The notes: generated by a model from the letters alone, not told the origin. A stretch of DNA of 27,450 bases from Succinatimonas sp. CAG:777 (GCA_000431835.1 HF987904.1:1-27450), one strand, 5' to 3'. Numbered from the stretch's first letter, positions 7,622 through 16,757 are shown. Numbers and translations are program-made.

Positions 7622-9859
7622 TTACTGCTGATCTTCACGAGGGCTATTCTCGTAAGGATTTGGCATTTCGGCTTGCTGCTCTACTACCTGATCTTCAACC
7701 TGTACAGTTTCCTGTTCAGTTACTTCAGTTGGAGCCTCAACAGCTGCGTTAGCCTTGTTCTGCTCATCGGTGATAGCCTTGATTGACAAACGGATACGAC
7801 CGGTATTGTCAATATCAAGCACACGTACACGAACATCATCGCCAACGCGTAAGTAATCATTTACATTCTCAACACGCTCTTCAGTGATCTGAGAAATGTG
7901 AACTAAACCGTCACGACCAGGTAAGATATTTACGAATGCACCAAAATCAGTGATGCGTACAACTTTGCCGTCGTAATCCTTACCTACTTCAACCTCAACT
8001 AACAGATCGTTGATGCGCTTGATAGCTGATTCTGCTGATAATTGTGAAGTTGCAGAAATCTTTACGGTACCATCATCTTCGATGTCGATCTGAGAGTTGG
8101 TGTCAGCCTGAATTGAACGAACGTTGAAACCACCCTTACCGATGATTTCCTTAACCTTGTTAGCAGGAACCTTAATGGTTACAACACGTGGAGCATAAGG
8201 AGATAAGGTCTGACGAGGCTCTGGGATAGCCTTCTGCATTACATTTAATAAGTGGATACGAGCAGCATGTGCATCAGTTAATGCATTCTGCATGATCTCA
8301 CGGGTAATACCGTCAGTCTTGATATCCATCTGCAGTGCTGTTACACCATCACGGGTACCAGCTACCTTAAAGTCCATATCACCTAAGTGATCCTCATCAC
8401 CCATGATATCGGTTAAGATTGCTACTCTGTCGTCTTCTTTTACAAGACCCATTGCAATACCAGCAACAGGAGCTTTGATAGGAACACCAGCATCTAATAA
8501 TGATAAGCAGCCTGAACATACTGAAGCCATTGATGAAGAACCATTTGATTCAGTAATTTCTGAAACTACACGGATGGTGTATGGGAACTTATCTAATGGA
8601 GGTAATACTGCCTTTAAAGCTCTCTTAGCTAAACGACCGTGACCGATTTCACGACGCTTTGGAGAACCAATTAAACCAATCTCGCCTACGCAGTATGGAG
8701 GGAAGTTATAGTGAAGAATGAATCTGTCTGAACGAACACCAGACATATCTTCAAAGGTCTGAGCATCACGCTCTGAACCTAAAGTACAGGTACCGATTGA
8801 CTGAGTCTCACCGCGAGTGAATAAAGCTGAACCGTGAACACGTGGAAGAATACCGGTTGCGATGGTGATAGGACGGATCATACGTAAGGTACGACCATCA
8901 ATTCTCTTCTCACCTGATAAGATTCTTTCACGAACGATGTTACGCTCTAACTCAAAGAAGATCTTAGCAATCTCATTGTCTTTTTCAGCCCACTCTTCTT
9001 TAGAAGCTTTAATCTTCTCAGCAGTAGCTTTCTGGATCTCAGCTAACTTGTTCTGACGTTCTAACTTATCAACGATTCTAAAAGCATCACCTACAGCAGC
9101 TTCAGCATCAGCCTTAACAGCCTCGATTAAAGCTGTATCCTCAGCTGGCTTTACCCAATCCCATACAGGACGGTTTACCTGCTTTGCAAACTCTTCAATT
9201 TCCTTGATTACAGTCTGCTGCTGCTCATGACCGAACATCACAGCACCTAACATTACGGACTCAGGTAAGCAGTTAGCCTCTGACTCAACCATAACTACTG
9301 CTTTCTCAGAACCTGCTACAACTAAATCAAGATCTGAAACTTTTGACTCTGAGGTTAATGGGTTTAATACATACTGACCATCAATGTAACCTACACGAGC
9401 TGCACCTAGAGGACCATTCCATGGTAAGCCTGAAGATGCTAATGCAGCTGATGCTGCAATGATAGAAATAATATCTGTTGGGATCTCAGGATTTGCTGAC
9501 ATTACAGTTACAACAACCTGAACCTCATTTACGAAACCATCTGGGAATAATGGACGTAATGGACGGTCAATAAGACGTGAAATCAGAGTCTCACCTTCTG
9601 TTGCTCTGCCTTCACGACGGAAGAAACTTACAGGAATTTTGCCTGCAGCATAAGAACGTTCTTGATAGTTTACTGTTAGAGGAAAGAAATCACGACCTTC
9701 AACCTCTTCATTGCGGTTGCATACAACTGTTGCTAGAACTGTTGTATCGTCCATAGATGCCATTACGGCTGAATCTGCCTGACGACCAATTGCACCTGTT
9801 TCTAATGTAACTGTATGGCGACCGTATTTAAAGGTGCGTACTATTGGTTTTAAATTCAT
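7622..9859 (-). CDS. pnp: polyribonucleotide nucleotidyltransferase (PNPase)
   Basis: PNPase is a trimeric 3'-5' phosphorolytic exoribonuclease and a core degradosome component in gammaproteobacteria. The order is RNase PH domain 1 (from MNLKPIVRTFKYGRHTVTLE), helical domain, RNase PH domain 2 with the catalytic acidic segment DEDHLGDMDFKVAGT, then a KH domain (VKEIIGKGGFNVRSI) and an S1 domain (DYDGKVVRITDFGAFVNILPG). A Glu/Gln-rich tail ends the protein. I choose the ATG at 9859 (745 residues): GGAGA lies 7 nt upstream, and it aligns with the E. coli start. An eight-codon upstream extension is open but has no ribosome site. Downstream of rpsO, as in E. coli, with a terminator hairpin and a second leader hairpin between. 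Confidence 0.98.
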   Translation of the reverse strand: MNLKPIVRTFKYGRHTVTLETGAIGRQADSAVMASMDDTTVLATVVCNRNEEVEGRDFFPLTVNYQERSYAAGKIPVSFFRREGRATEGETLISRLIDRPLRPLFPDGFVNEVQVVVTVMSANPEIPTDIISIIAASAALASSGLPWNGPLGAARVGYIDGQYVLNPLTSESKVSDLDLVVAGSEKAVVMVESEANCLPESVMLGAVMFGHEQQQTVIKEIEEFAKQVNRPVWDWVKPAEDTALIEAVKADAEAAVGDAFRIVDKLERQNKLAEIQKATAEKIKASKEEWAEKDNEIAKIFFELERNIVRERILSGEKRIDGRTLRMIRPITIATGILPRVHGSALFTRGETQSIGTCTLGSERDAQTFEDMSGVRSDRFILHYNFPPYCVGEIGLIGSPKRREIGHGRLAKRALKAVLPPLDKFPYTIRVVSEITESNGSSSMASVCSGCLSLLDAGVPIKAPVAGIAMGLVKEDDRVAILTDIMGDEDHLGDMDFKVAGTRDGVTALQMDIKTDGITREIMQNALTDAHAARIHLLNVMQKAIPEPRQTLSPYAPRVVTIKVPANKVKEIIGKGGFNVRSIQADTNSQIDIEDDGTVKISATSQLSAESAIKRINDLLVEVEVGKDYDGKVVRITDFGAFVNILPGRDGLVHISQITEERVENVNDYLRVGDDVRVRVLDIDNTGRIRLSIKAITDEQNKANAAVEAPTEVTEQETVQVEDQVVEQQAEMPNPYENSPREDQQ

Positions 9860-9877
9860 CAACTTATCTCCGAAACT

Positions 9878-9906
9878 TCCCACTATATTTGCCTCTTTTC
9901 GTGGGA
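9878..9906 (-). promoter_or_regulatory. pnp leader hairpin
   Basis: On the minus strand TCCCAC (9901-9906) pairs with GTGGGA (9878-9883) around a 17-nt purine-rich loop, in the pnp 5' leader. In E. coli the pnp leader folds into an RNase III-cleaved hairpin used for autoregulation. This element sits in the same place, but its 6-bp stem is much shorter, so equivalence is only a suggestion. Confidence 0.35.
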
Positions 9907-9918
9907 CTTATATAAATT

Positions 9919-9938
9919 GGGCGGCAATTATGCCGCCC
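9919..9938 (-). terminator. hairpin between rpsO and pnp
   Basis: A perfect 8-bp GC-rich stem (GGGCGGCA/TGCCGCCC) with a 4-nt loop starts 16 nt after the rpsO stop. Only an AT-rich, broken T stretch follows on the minus strand. This suits a partial terminator that lets some rpsO transcripts continue into pnp, as in E. coli. Confidence 0.7.
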
Positions 9939-9954
9939 TAGCCAGACGCTAATA

Positions 9955-10221
9955 TTAGCGACGGAGCTTTAACTTCTCAACGATTGCGCTGTAACGAGCA
10001 AGATCAGAAGCCTTTAAGTAGTCGAGCAACTTACGACGCTGAGCAACTAGACGTAATAAACCACGACGGCTGTGGTGGTCCTTCTTGTGAGCCTCAAAGT
10101 GAGGCTGAAGGTCAGCGATTCTTGCAGATAATAATGCAATCTGAACCTCTGGATAACCAGTGTCCTGTGGGTTACGACCAAACTCAGCTACGATTTTTGC
10201 CTTGTCAGCTACTGTTAACAT
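9955..10221 (-). CDS. rpsO: 30S ribosomal protein S15
   Basis: S15 binds 16S rRNA early and organises the 30S platform. The 88 residues match the usual bacterial length. The conserved rRNA-binding core is present (LQPHFEAHKKDHHSRRGLLRLVAQRRKLLDYLK), and the protein ends with KLKLRR. AAGGAG stands 9 nt before the ATG. In E. coli S15 represses its own translation through a leader pseudoknot; I could not establish such a fold here. The 10222-10421 stretch upstream is AT-rich and presumably holds the promoter, but I saw no convincing -35/-10 pair. Confidence 0.98.
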   Translation of the reverse strand: MLTVADKAKIVAEFGRNPQDTGYPEVQIALLSARIADLQPHFEAHKKDHHSRRGLLRLVAQRRKLLDYLKASDLARYSAIVEKLKLRR

Positions 10222-10421
10222 AAAATTTTGCTCCTTTGTGATAATTAAACAAAAACTCTCAGACCGATCACAAACTCAGTTGAAAGCCGACTAATTTTAA
10301 CATATTAAAGAGAAAATCTTTGTGCTTTATTTATATTTTTCACAAGATTTATCTAAAATTGAGAATTTACTCAATATTCATCTAGGAAAGTTTGGTAGAA
10401 AAAATATTTTCTCTTTAACCT

Positions 10422-10450
10422 AAAAAAGGAAGCAACCTAAAGGTTGCCTT
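10422..10450 (-). terminator. terminator of the LacI-type regulator gene
   Basis: On the minus strand an arm reading AAGGCAACC pairs with GGTTGCTT (T-rich 3-nt loop) and is followed by CC and a run of six T (10422-10427). It lies about 70 nt after the stop of the 10519-11553 gene and closes the sugar locus. Confidence 0.85.
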
Positions 10451-10518
10451 AAAATTGAGCGAATTTTGCATCAAATATAAATCTTATGCAGTGGTTAAAT
10501 TTTGGTTAAATACTATGA

Positions 10519-11553
10519 CTACTTACCAATATTAGATGCAATCTTAATAATGGTATCTGTATAGAAGTCTGTCATAGCCTGTTCGTTTACAGTTCCTGAT
10601 AAAATCTGATAAGCACGCTTTACAGCATGATATCCCTGTCTGTCAGGCTGCTGACAGATTACAAACTTAAAGATACCAGCTCTTACCATTTCTACAGTGG
10701 TATAGATATCATCAAAAGCAATACCAACGATGTCATCACGACCTGTAGCAATAATAGCTGCACCTACACCCTGCACACCTGCGCCTGTTACATAAACGCA
10801 GTTAATATCTTTGTGTGCTGTAAGATATTTAGTAGTCTCAATCTGAGCTTTAATATCTGAATCATTTGATTCTATCTGAGCGCAGATCTCAAAATTTACA
10901 TTGAGATTTTGAAGTTCATTTTCAAAACCTTCAATTCTCTGTCTGTGACCTTTCATGAAGGCAGAACCTGTAACTACTAGGATTTTTAATTTTTCAAATT
11001 TTGAAATTAAAGATAATAAACCAGCACAGGTCTTACCTGCTTTAATATAGTCAGAACCTACATAACAGATTCTGTTTGAATTAGAGACATCAGAATTTAC
11101 TAAAATGATCTTGATGCCGAGTAATTCACATTCTTTGATTTTTTCAGCAACAGAAGGCGTATCTATAGTTGCCAGACACAATGCAGAGCAACCTTTTTTC
11201 TTTAGCTCTTCAATTGATTTTAGGTGAGTTGCCTCATCATAACCTTGGATTTTATCTAAGATTACTTCAACACCTAACTCTTCATATTCAAGGCAAGCTT
11301 TTTCAATACCTTCGATTACACCGTCAAAAAAGGCATTACCAATACTAGGTAACATAATGCCTATCTTGTAGTGCTCTCTGATTCCAGACAGAGCACGACC
11401 TGCTCTGTTTGGTACATAACCTAATTCTTTAGCTAATGTTTTTATTTTTAAAGCTAGTTCTTTTTTAACAGATCCGCGGTTATGGAGAACTCTGTCTACT
11501 GTTCCGCGAGATACACCAGCTGCTTTTGCTAAAGTCTTTACTGTTACTGTCAT
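10519..11553 (-). CDS. LacI-family transcriptional regulator
   Basis: A 344-residue repressor-type protein. Residues 1-55 form a LacI helix-turn-helix and hinge (TVKTLAKAAGVSRGTVDRVL, then LGYVPNRAGRALSG). Residues about 60-340 form a type-I periplasmic-binding-like sugar sensor (KIGIMLPSIGNAFFDGVIEG; VNSDVSNSNRICYVGSDY; CVYVTGAGVQGVGAAII). The recognition-helix segment SRGTVDRVL differs from the common SxxTVSRVL form. AAAGGAT precedes the ATG by about 9 nt. It is the last gene of the sugar locus and most likely controls chvE-mmsAB and the kinase fusion. Candidate operators are the palindrome at 17905-17918 and the GalR/LacI-like site at 18091-18104. The inducer is probably the transported sugar or its phosphorylated product, which is inference. 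Confidence 0.92.
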   Translation of the reverse strand: MTVTVKTLAKAAGVSRGTVDRVLHNRGSVKKELALKIKTLAKELGYVPNRAGRALSGIREHYKIGIMLPSIGNAFFDGVIEGIEKACLEYEELGVEVILDKIQGYDEATHLKSIEELKKKGCSALCLATIDTPSVAEKIKECELLGIKIILVNSDVSNSNRICYVGSDYIKAGKTCAGLLSLISKFEKLKILVVTGSAFMKGHRQRIEGFENELQNLNVNFEICAQIESNDSDIKAQIETTKYLTAHKDINCVYVTGAGVQGVGAAIIATGRDDIVGIAFDDIYTTVEMVRAGIFKFVICQQPDRQGYHAVKRAYQILSGTVNEQAMTDFYTDTIIKIASNIGK

Positions 11554-11584
11554 CGCGATAATCCTTTGCTAATCATCTTTGTTA

Positions 11585-11608
11585 TATGGCGCCTTTTAAG
11601 GCGCCATA
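11585..11608. repeat. perfect palindrome between kinase fusion and regulator
   Basis: TATGGCGCCTT and AAGGCGCCATA form an 11-bp perfect inverted repeat with a TT centre. A run of six T follows on the plus strand but not on the minus strand, the direction of the flanking genes. On the minus strand it could be an mRNA-stabilising or weak attenuating hairpin, or a DNA operator for the regulator gene that begins 32 nt downstream. Confidence 0.6.
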
Positions 11609-11630
11609 ATTTTTTATTACGTATTAGAGT

Positions 11631-13808
11631 TTACTTTAATACAATATTTTCACCGATTAGGCGTCCTGTAGTTACTCCTGACTTACCCTCAGATGAATCT
11701 TTATGAGCAAATAACCACTTGTTATTGTGAGTTAAACAGCCGGATTCGCCATCATGAGTTACACCTTCAGGTCTATCAGTGTTGGTATCCTTCGGCAGAA
11801 CTACACACATTCTGAAATGCTCCTCACCGTCTGCTACACATGGAGCATAATGTAAGGTGGTTTCATAGAAGAGTACGGCCTGACCTTTCTTTACTCTAAA
11901 TAACTCTACATCATTGGTATCAATAATACCGTCATGTACAGCAGTCATTGGAGCTACCATGAGCACAGCATCATTAGCAGCAACATTCAATTCAGCATTG
12001 CGGTGGTACTCTAAAGCATTTAGTGCTTTGTTATGACCATTGCAGTAACCTACCTGAATCTTTAAGCCACCAAAGACCTGATCCTGTAAAATTTTAACTA
12101 ATGAAGGCTCTTCTAGAACTTCAACTGATGGCTTGTAATCCGTACCATCGGTTAATGGAGTTTTCTCTAATAAAGATAAAATCTTATCTGTTGGTATATC
12201 AGAAATTACCTTACCATAGCGCTCAAACTCAATATCAGTTACATCCTTGTACTTTGCAACCTTATCACCATCTAACTTCTGTCTTAAGGTATCTAATTTT
12301 GCAAAAGCAGGACGCATTGTTGGGTATAAGAATGAGTAGAGCTTGTAAATCTCATCATACTTAGAAGCAGCATCACTGTTAGTATCAGAACGCTTGTCAG
12401 ATCTCTTTACTAATTTCTCACAACCTTCTTCTACTGATGAGAAAATGCCGGCAGCTACACCTGCTAGAATTGCTGCACCTAGAGCAGGACCTTCCTTAGA
12501 AGTCGTAGTTACAATGCTACACTTTAGAACGTCAGCTAATAACTGACGCCAGAATGGAGACTGAGCACCACCGCCACAAGCGGTTAAGGTCTTAGGATCA
12601 ATATCCATCGCATGTAACACTTCAAGATTATGTCTTTGTGAAAGTGTAATGCCTTCTAGAACAGCTCTTGTCATATGAGATTTAGTATGACGGGCGGTTA
12701 AACCAAAGAACACACCTCTAGCATTAGGATCTAATACAGGAGATCTTTCGCCCATTAAATATGGCAGATAAATAAGACCATCTGAACCTACAGGAACAGT
12801 GTCAGCATTTGCAGTCATTAAATTGTAAACATCATTGCCTTTCTTAGCTTCGATGTCTTTTTCAAGAGTATATAGTTCATCACGCATCCAGCGTAATGAT
12901 AGACCTGCTGCCAGTGTGCATGACATTGCTGTCCATGAATTCTTTACAGCAGCACAGAAAGTATGAACACGACCTAGAGGATCGATTGAAGGCTTGTTGG
13001 TATGAGCGAAAATAACACCTGATGTACCTAGTGTTACAAAAGCATCACCCTCTTTACATACACCTGTACCTAAAGCAGCGGCTGCGTTGTCACCAGCACC
13101 ACCAGCTACGATTGTGCCTTCCTTTAATCCTGTAAGTTCTGCAATTTCTTTAGTGATATGACCTGCTACAGCGCTTGACTCGATAATTGGAGGCATTAAC
13201 TTCTTATCAATATTTAATTTTTCTAAGATCTCATCTGACCAAACTCGATTGGTGATATCTAATAAGTTAGTACCAGATGCATCTGAAATTTCCATTGCCT
13301 TAACGCCGGTTAACATGTAACGTACGTAGTCTTTTGGCAACAGGATGGTTGTACACTTTTTGTACAACTCAGGCTCGTTTTCACGAACCCATAAAATCTT
13401 TGGAGCAGTAAAACCGGTTAAAGCTGGATTTGCATTAATCTCAATTAAGCGCTGTTTACCTACTAATGAAGTGATTTCATCACATTGTTTTTGGGTTCTT
13501 GAGTCACACCATAAAATAGCGTTGCGCAGGACCTTGCCGTCCTTATCAAGCATTACTAAGCCGTGCATCTGACCTGCAATTGACAGTGCAACTACATCGT
13601 CACTGTTTACCTTACTCTGTAAAAGAACTGCTTTTACAGACTCAATAGTTGCATCGTACCAAAACTTTGGATCCTGCTCTGCCCAACCGTTCTTTGGTTG
13701 TAATAAAGGATATTCAACAGTCTTTGACGCAATTACTTTACCAGTCTCATCAAATAAAACTGTTTTTGTTCCTGAAGTACCTAAATCAACACCTAATAAA
13801 TAACGCAT
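11631..13808 (-). CDS. xylB: xylulokinase-like FGGY kinase fused to a DUF4867 domain
   Basis: The N-terminal part (about 1-512) is a FGGY carbohydrate kinase most like XylB, which phosphorylates D-xylulose with ATP. It has the phosphate loop GVDLGTSGTK (Asp8), AGQMHG at about 79-83, GAGDNAAAALG with the expected catalytic Asp at about 240, LPYLMGERSP, and the nucleotide motif CGGGAQSPFW. Residues about 520-725 match my recollection of DUF4867, a cupin-like family usually encoded as a separate protein in Firmicutes sugar loci: QVGYCNGHNKALNALEYHR, NVAANDAVLMVAP, TTLHYAPC, RMCVVLPKDTNT, NKWLFAHK. His602 and His653 could bind a metal. I start at ATG 13808, which has GGGGA 5 nt upstream; an in-frame TTG at 13820 is less likely. 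The normal XylB length is about 490, so the second domain is an added function. The true substrate may not be xylulose. Confidence 0.88.
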   Translation of the reverse strand: MRYLLGVDLGTSGTKTVLFDETGKVIASKTVEYPLLQPKNGWAEQDPKFWYDATIESVKAVLLQSKVNSDDVVALSIAGQMHGLVMLDKDGKVLRNAILWCDSRTQKQCDEITSLVGKQRLIEINANPALTGFTAPKILWVRENEPELYKKCTTILLPKDYVRYMLTGVKAMEISDASGTNLLDITNRVWSDEILEKLNIDKKLMPPIIESSAVAGHITKEIAELTGLKEGTIVAGGAGDNAAAALGTGVCKEGDAFVTLGTSGVIFAHTNKPSIDPLGRVHTFCAAVKNSWTAMSCTLAAGLSLRWMRDELYTLEKDIEAKKGNDVYNLMTANADTVPVGSDGLIYLPYLMGERSPVLDPNARGVFFGLTARHTKSHMTRAVLEGITLSQRHNLEVLHAMDIDPKTLTACGGGAQSPFWRQLLADVLKCSIVTTTSKEGPALGAAILAGVAAGIFSSVEEGCEKLVKRSDKRSDTNSDAASKYDEIYKLYSFLYPTMRPAFAKLDTLRQKLDGDKVAKYKDVTDIEFERYGKVISDIPTDKILSLLEKTPLTDGTDYKPSVEVLEEPSLVKILQDQVFGGLKIQVGYCNGHNKALNALEYHRNAELNVAANDAVLMVAPMTAVHDGIIDTNDVELFRVKKGQAVLFYETTLHYAPCVADGEEHFRMCVVLPKDTNTDRPEGVTHDGESGCLTHNNKWLFAHKDSSEGKSGVTTGRLIGENIVLK

Positions 13809-13896
13809 GATATTCCCCAAATTTTGTTTTTATCTAAATTACGAGCTTTCATTCATTTGAATTTATTACTCGTACATACGTATATATCCTTGATAT

Positions 13897-13928
13897 AAAA
13901 ACAGGGGCTCTCGCCCCTGCTTTTTTTT
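13897..13928. terminator. bidirectional terminator after mmsB
   Basis: A perfect 7-bp stem (CAGGGGC/GCCCCTG) with a 4-nt loop is flanked by A5 on the left and T8 on the right. It therefore works as an intrinsic terminator on both strands. It separates the transporter transcript from the kinase fusion. The 13809-13896 gap should hold a promoter for the fusion; it contains the small palindrome ATACGTAT but no clear -35/-10 pair. Confidence 0.85.
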
Positions 13929-13933
13929 AACTA

Positions 13934-15160
13934 TTAGTTAGTTACTCTCTTCTTTGACATAACGTCGGTTACAACTGCAGCTAACAGAACTAAACCTTTA
14001 ACAGCCTTCTGCCAGTTTGCGTCAATACCTAAGATTGACATACCGTTGTTTAGAACACCCATGAAGATAGCACCAATAACAGCACCACCTACAGTACCAA
14101 CACCACCGTAAGCTGAAGCACCACCGATGAAGCAAGCACCGATTGCGTCTAACTCATAACCGGTACCAGCCATTGGAGAAGCTGAGTTGAAACGTGCTAC
14201 GCAAACTAAAGCTGCAACTGCTGCTAATAAGCCCATGTTTACATATGACAGGAATAATAAGCGGCTGGTATTAACACCTGATAACTTAGCAGCCTTCTCG
14301 TTACCACCTAGAGCGTAGATTCTACGACCTACAACAGTCTTGTTAGCGATGAAAGCGTATACGATAACTACAACAGCAATTAGGATTAAGATAACTGGAA
14401 TACCTTTGTTCTCACCTAATAGAATACATGAAGCGATGATTGCTGCAAGAGCTAATACGTGCTGGAATAAGAAAGCATATAAAGGCACAACTTCATAGCC
14501 TTTCTTAATCTTTGAAACACGGCTGTAGATGATACCTACTAAGTAAGCAATTACGATAACTGCAGTTACAGTCATGGTCTTTGAGAATACGATTGCACTC
14601 ATGCCAGCTCTTACTTCAGCGCGAGATAAACCTGAAGCTAACTGCTCCTGGAAGTATCCTGGGCCAAATGATGGGAAGTATGAGGTGAACATGGTTAAGT
14701 AATCTGCTGGGAATGGGTTAATGGTAATACCATCTAACACAATCAGAGCTAAACCACGGAACAGTAACATACCTGCTAAGGTTACGATGAATGATGGGAT
14801 GCGGATGTAAGCGATCCAGAAACCATGCCATGCACCGATTACGATACCTAACAGTAAGCATAGAGCCATTGACATATAAATGTTGTACTCGTTGTTAACC
14901 ATGAGTACACCTGCTACTGCACCTACTAAAGCTACGATAGAACCTACAGACAAATCGATGTTACCGCAGCCGATGATTAAGAACAACATACCAACAGCTA
15001 GGATAATCACATAACTGTTCTGGTAAATAATGTTAGTAAAGTTTGAAGGTGAGAATAATGATCCATGACCTGTAGACTGAATTGCAATCTCGAATAGGAT
15101 CATGACTAAAATTAACGCAATTAACAGAGTGTTGCGCTTTAACATGTTTAAGATATACAT
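13934..15160 (-). CDS. mmsB: sugar ABC transporter permease (MmsB/GguB type)
   Basis: This is the membrane channel subunit of a monosaccharide importer of the ChvE-GguA-GguB class. It has 408 residues with about ten hydrophobic segments. The conserved permease segments include GCGNIDLSVGSIVALVGAVAG, RIPSFIVTLAGMLLFRGLAL, and the cytoplasmic coupling loop ALGGNEKAAKLSGVN preceding GGASAYGGVGTVGGAVIGA. The central hydrophilic insertion (about 170-240) is typical of this longer subfamily as compared with RbsC. The ATG lies 3 nt past the mmsA stop. Its GGAG ribosome site is inside the last codons of mmsA, which indicates translational coupling. A strong bidirectional terminator follows. Confidence 0.92.
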   Translation of the reverse strand: MYILNMLKRNTLLIALILVMILFEIAIQSTGHGSLFSPSNFTNIIYQNSYVIILAVGMLFLIIGCGNIDLSVGSIVALVGAVAGVLMVNNEYNIYMSMALCLLLGIVIGAWHGFWIAYIRIPSFIVTLAGMLLFRGLALIVLDGITINPFPADYLTMFTSYFPSFGPGYFQEQLASGLSRAEVRAGMSAIVFSKTMTVTAVIVIAYLVGIIYSRVSKIKKGYEVVPLYAFLFQHVLALAAIIASCILLGENKGIPVILILIAVVVIVYAFIANKTVVGRRIYALGGNEKAAKLSGVNTSRLLFLSYVNMGLLAAVAALVCVARFNSASPMAGTGYELDAIGACFIGGASAYGGVGTVGGAVIGAIFMGVLNNGMSILGIDANWQKAVKGLVLLAAVVTDVMSKKRVTN

Positions 15161-15163
15161 AAC

Positions 15164-16738
15164 TTATTGCTCCACTGATTTTTTCTTACCGGAAGTGCGT
15201 AAAATTGCAGACATAATGCTTTCCTGTGATGCTTCAGAACGTGGCATCTCGCCTACGATCTTGCCTTCATTCATCACATAGATTCTGTCAGACATACCTA
15301 AAACTTCTGGTAATTCTGAAGAAATCATCAGCACTGCTTTACCTGCTTCCACGAGCTTGTTGATAAGGCAGTAAATTTCGTACTTAGCACCAACGTCGAT
15401 ACCACGGGTTGGCTCATCCAGGATTAGAACATCAGGTTCTGCGAACATCCATTTAGCAAGTAACACCTTCTGCTGGTTACCACCAGATAGGTTACCTACG
15501 TTCTGTAATACAGATGCGCACTTAACGTTTAAGTCCTGCTTTAACTCTTTAGCCTTTGCAAGCTCTAAATCCTTATCAATAACCATATGGTCTGATACAG
15601 CCTCAAGATTTGCTAAAGTCATGTTAGTTGAAATAGGATTTTCAAGTACTAGACCATCACCTTTTCTGTCTTCAGTTACGTAAGCAAGTCCTGCTTCAAT
15701 AGCCTGACGAACATTGTTGAGGTGAACTACCTTACCGTTAATCTTTACTTCACCATGGATCTTGGTGCCGTATGAATGACCAAACAAGCTCTTTGCAAAC
15801 TCAGTACGTCCTGCGCCCATAAGTCCTGCAAAACCAACTACCTCACCACGGTGGATCTTGATAGAAACATTGTCGTTTACTTTACGATCAGGATTTAATG
15901 GATGTGAAACGTTCCAGTTATTAACCTCTAATAAGATCTCATCTGAGACCTTATGCTCAGGTTTTCTCTTAGGGAAACGGTCAGTTAGAGCACGACCTAC
16001 CATTCCGGCAATAATTCTGTCTTCTGATACGTTGTGATCGTTGTTATCTAAGGTTTCAATGGTTGAACCATCACGAACTACTGTAATTGAGTTTGCGATG
16101 TATGAAATCTCATTTAATTTGTGTGAAATGATGATTGATGTCATGCCCTCAGATCTGAATTTATCGATCAGCTCCAAGAGTTTTTGGGAATCAGATTCAT
16201 TTAATGATGCTGTTGGCTCATCAAGAATTAACAGACGGCAGTTTTTGGAAATTGCTTTAGCGATTTCAACTAGTTGCTGCTTACCAACACCGATATCTTT
16301 AATTAAGGTATGAGGATCTTCATCAAGCCCCACAAGATCCATCAATTCCTTTGCTCTCTGATAAGTTCTAGGCCAGTCGATTACGCCGTTTGAATAGGCG
16401 GCTGTTCTTTCGTTGCCAAGAAACATATTTTCAGCAATTGAAAGATAAGGTACCAGAGCCAGTTCCTGATGAATAATTACAATACCCTTGTCTTCAGAAT
16501 CGTGGATCTGGTTAAATTTGCATGTTTCATCGTCAAAGATGATGTCGCCTTCATAAGAGCCGTAGGGATATACGCCGCTTAAGACGTTCATAAGGGTTGA
16601 TTTTCCTGCACCGTTTTCACCGACAAGTGCATGAACCTCTCCCTCTTTCACCTCCAAGTTAACGTCTTTCAAGGCTGTTACCTTGCCAAAACGCTTGGTG
16701 ATGTTTTTCATCTTAAGCAATATTTTTTGCTCGGTCAT
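15164..16738 (-). CDS. mmsA: sugar ABC transporter ATPase (MmsA/GguA type)
   Basis: A duplicated ATPase that powers monosaccharide import together with the MmsB permease. The first half has Walker A GENGAGKS (about residues 40-47), the subfamily signature GVYPYGSYEGDIIFD, a degenerate ABC signature (IGVGKQQLVEIAKA) and Walker B LLILDEPTASL. The second half has a degenerate Walker A (GLMGAGRTEF), a full signature LSGGNQQKV and Walker B VLILDEPTRGIDVG. Such asymmetry is normal in this family. The ATG at 16738 is preferred over an in-frame TTG at 16756, because that TTG overlaps the only GGAG ribosome site. A hairpin ending at this ribosome site separates the gene from chvE. Confidence 0.93.
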   Translation of the reverse strand: MTEQKILLKMKNITKRFGKVTALKDVNLEVKEGEVHALVGENGAGKSTLMNVLSGVYPYGSYEGDIIFDDETCKFNQIHDSEDKGIVIIHQELALVPYLSIAENMFLGNERTAAYSNGVIDWPRTYQRAKELMDLVGLDEDPHTLIKDIGVGKQQLVEIAKAISKNCRLLILDEPTASLNESDSQKLLELIDKFRSEGMTSIIISHKLNEISYIANSITVVRDGSTIETLDNNDHNVSEDRIIAGMVGRALTDRFPKRKPEHKVSDEILLEVNNWNVSHPLNPDRKVNDNVSIKIHRGEVVGFAGLMGAGRTEFAKSLFGHSYGTKIHGEVKINGKVVHLNNVRQAIEAGLAYVTEDRKGDGLVLENPISTNMTLANLEAVSDHMVIDKDLELAKAKELKQDLNVKCASVLQNVGNLSGGNQQKVLLAKWMFAEPDVLILDEPTRGIDVGAKYEIYCLINKLVEAGKAVLMISSELPEVLGMSDRIYVMNEGKIVGEMPRSEASQESIMSAILRTSGKKKSVEQ

Positions 16739-16757
16739 ACTTATTCTCTTCTCCAAA

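Noticed and set aside
9984..10223. Plus-strand open frame opposite rpsO
   Set aside because: It is antisense to a ribosomal protein gene, has no ribosome site and has an unlikely composition.
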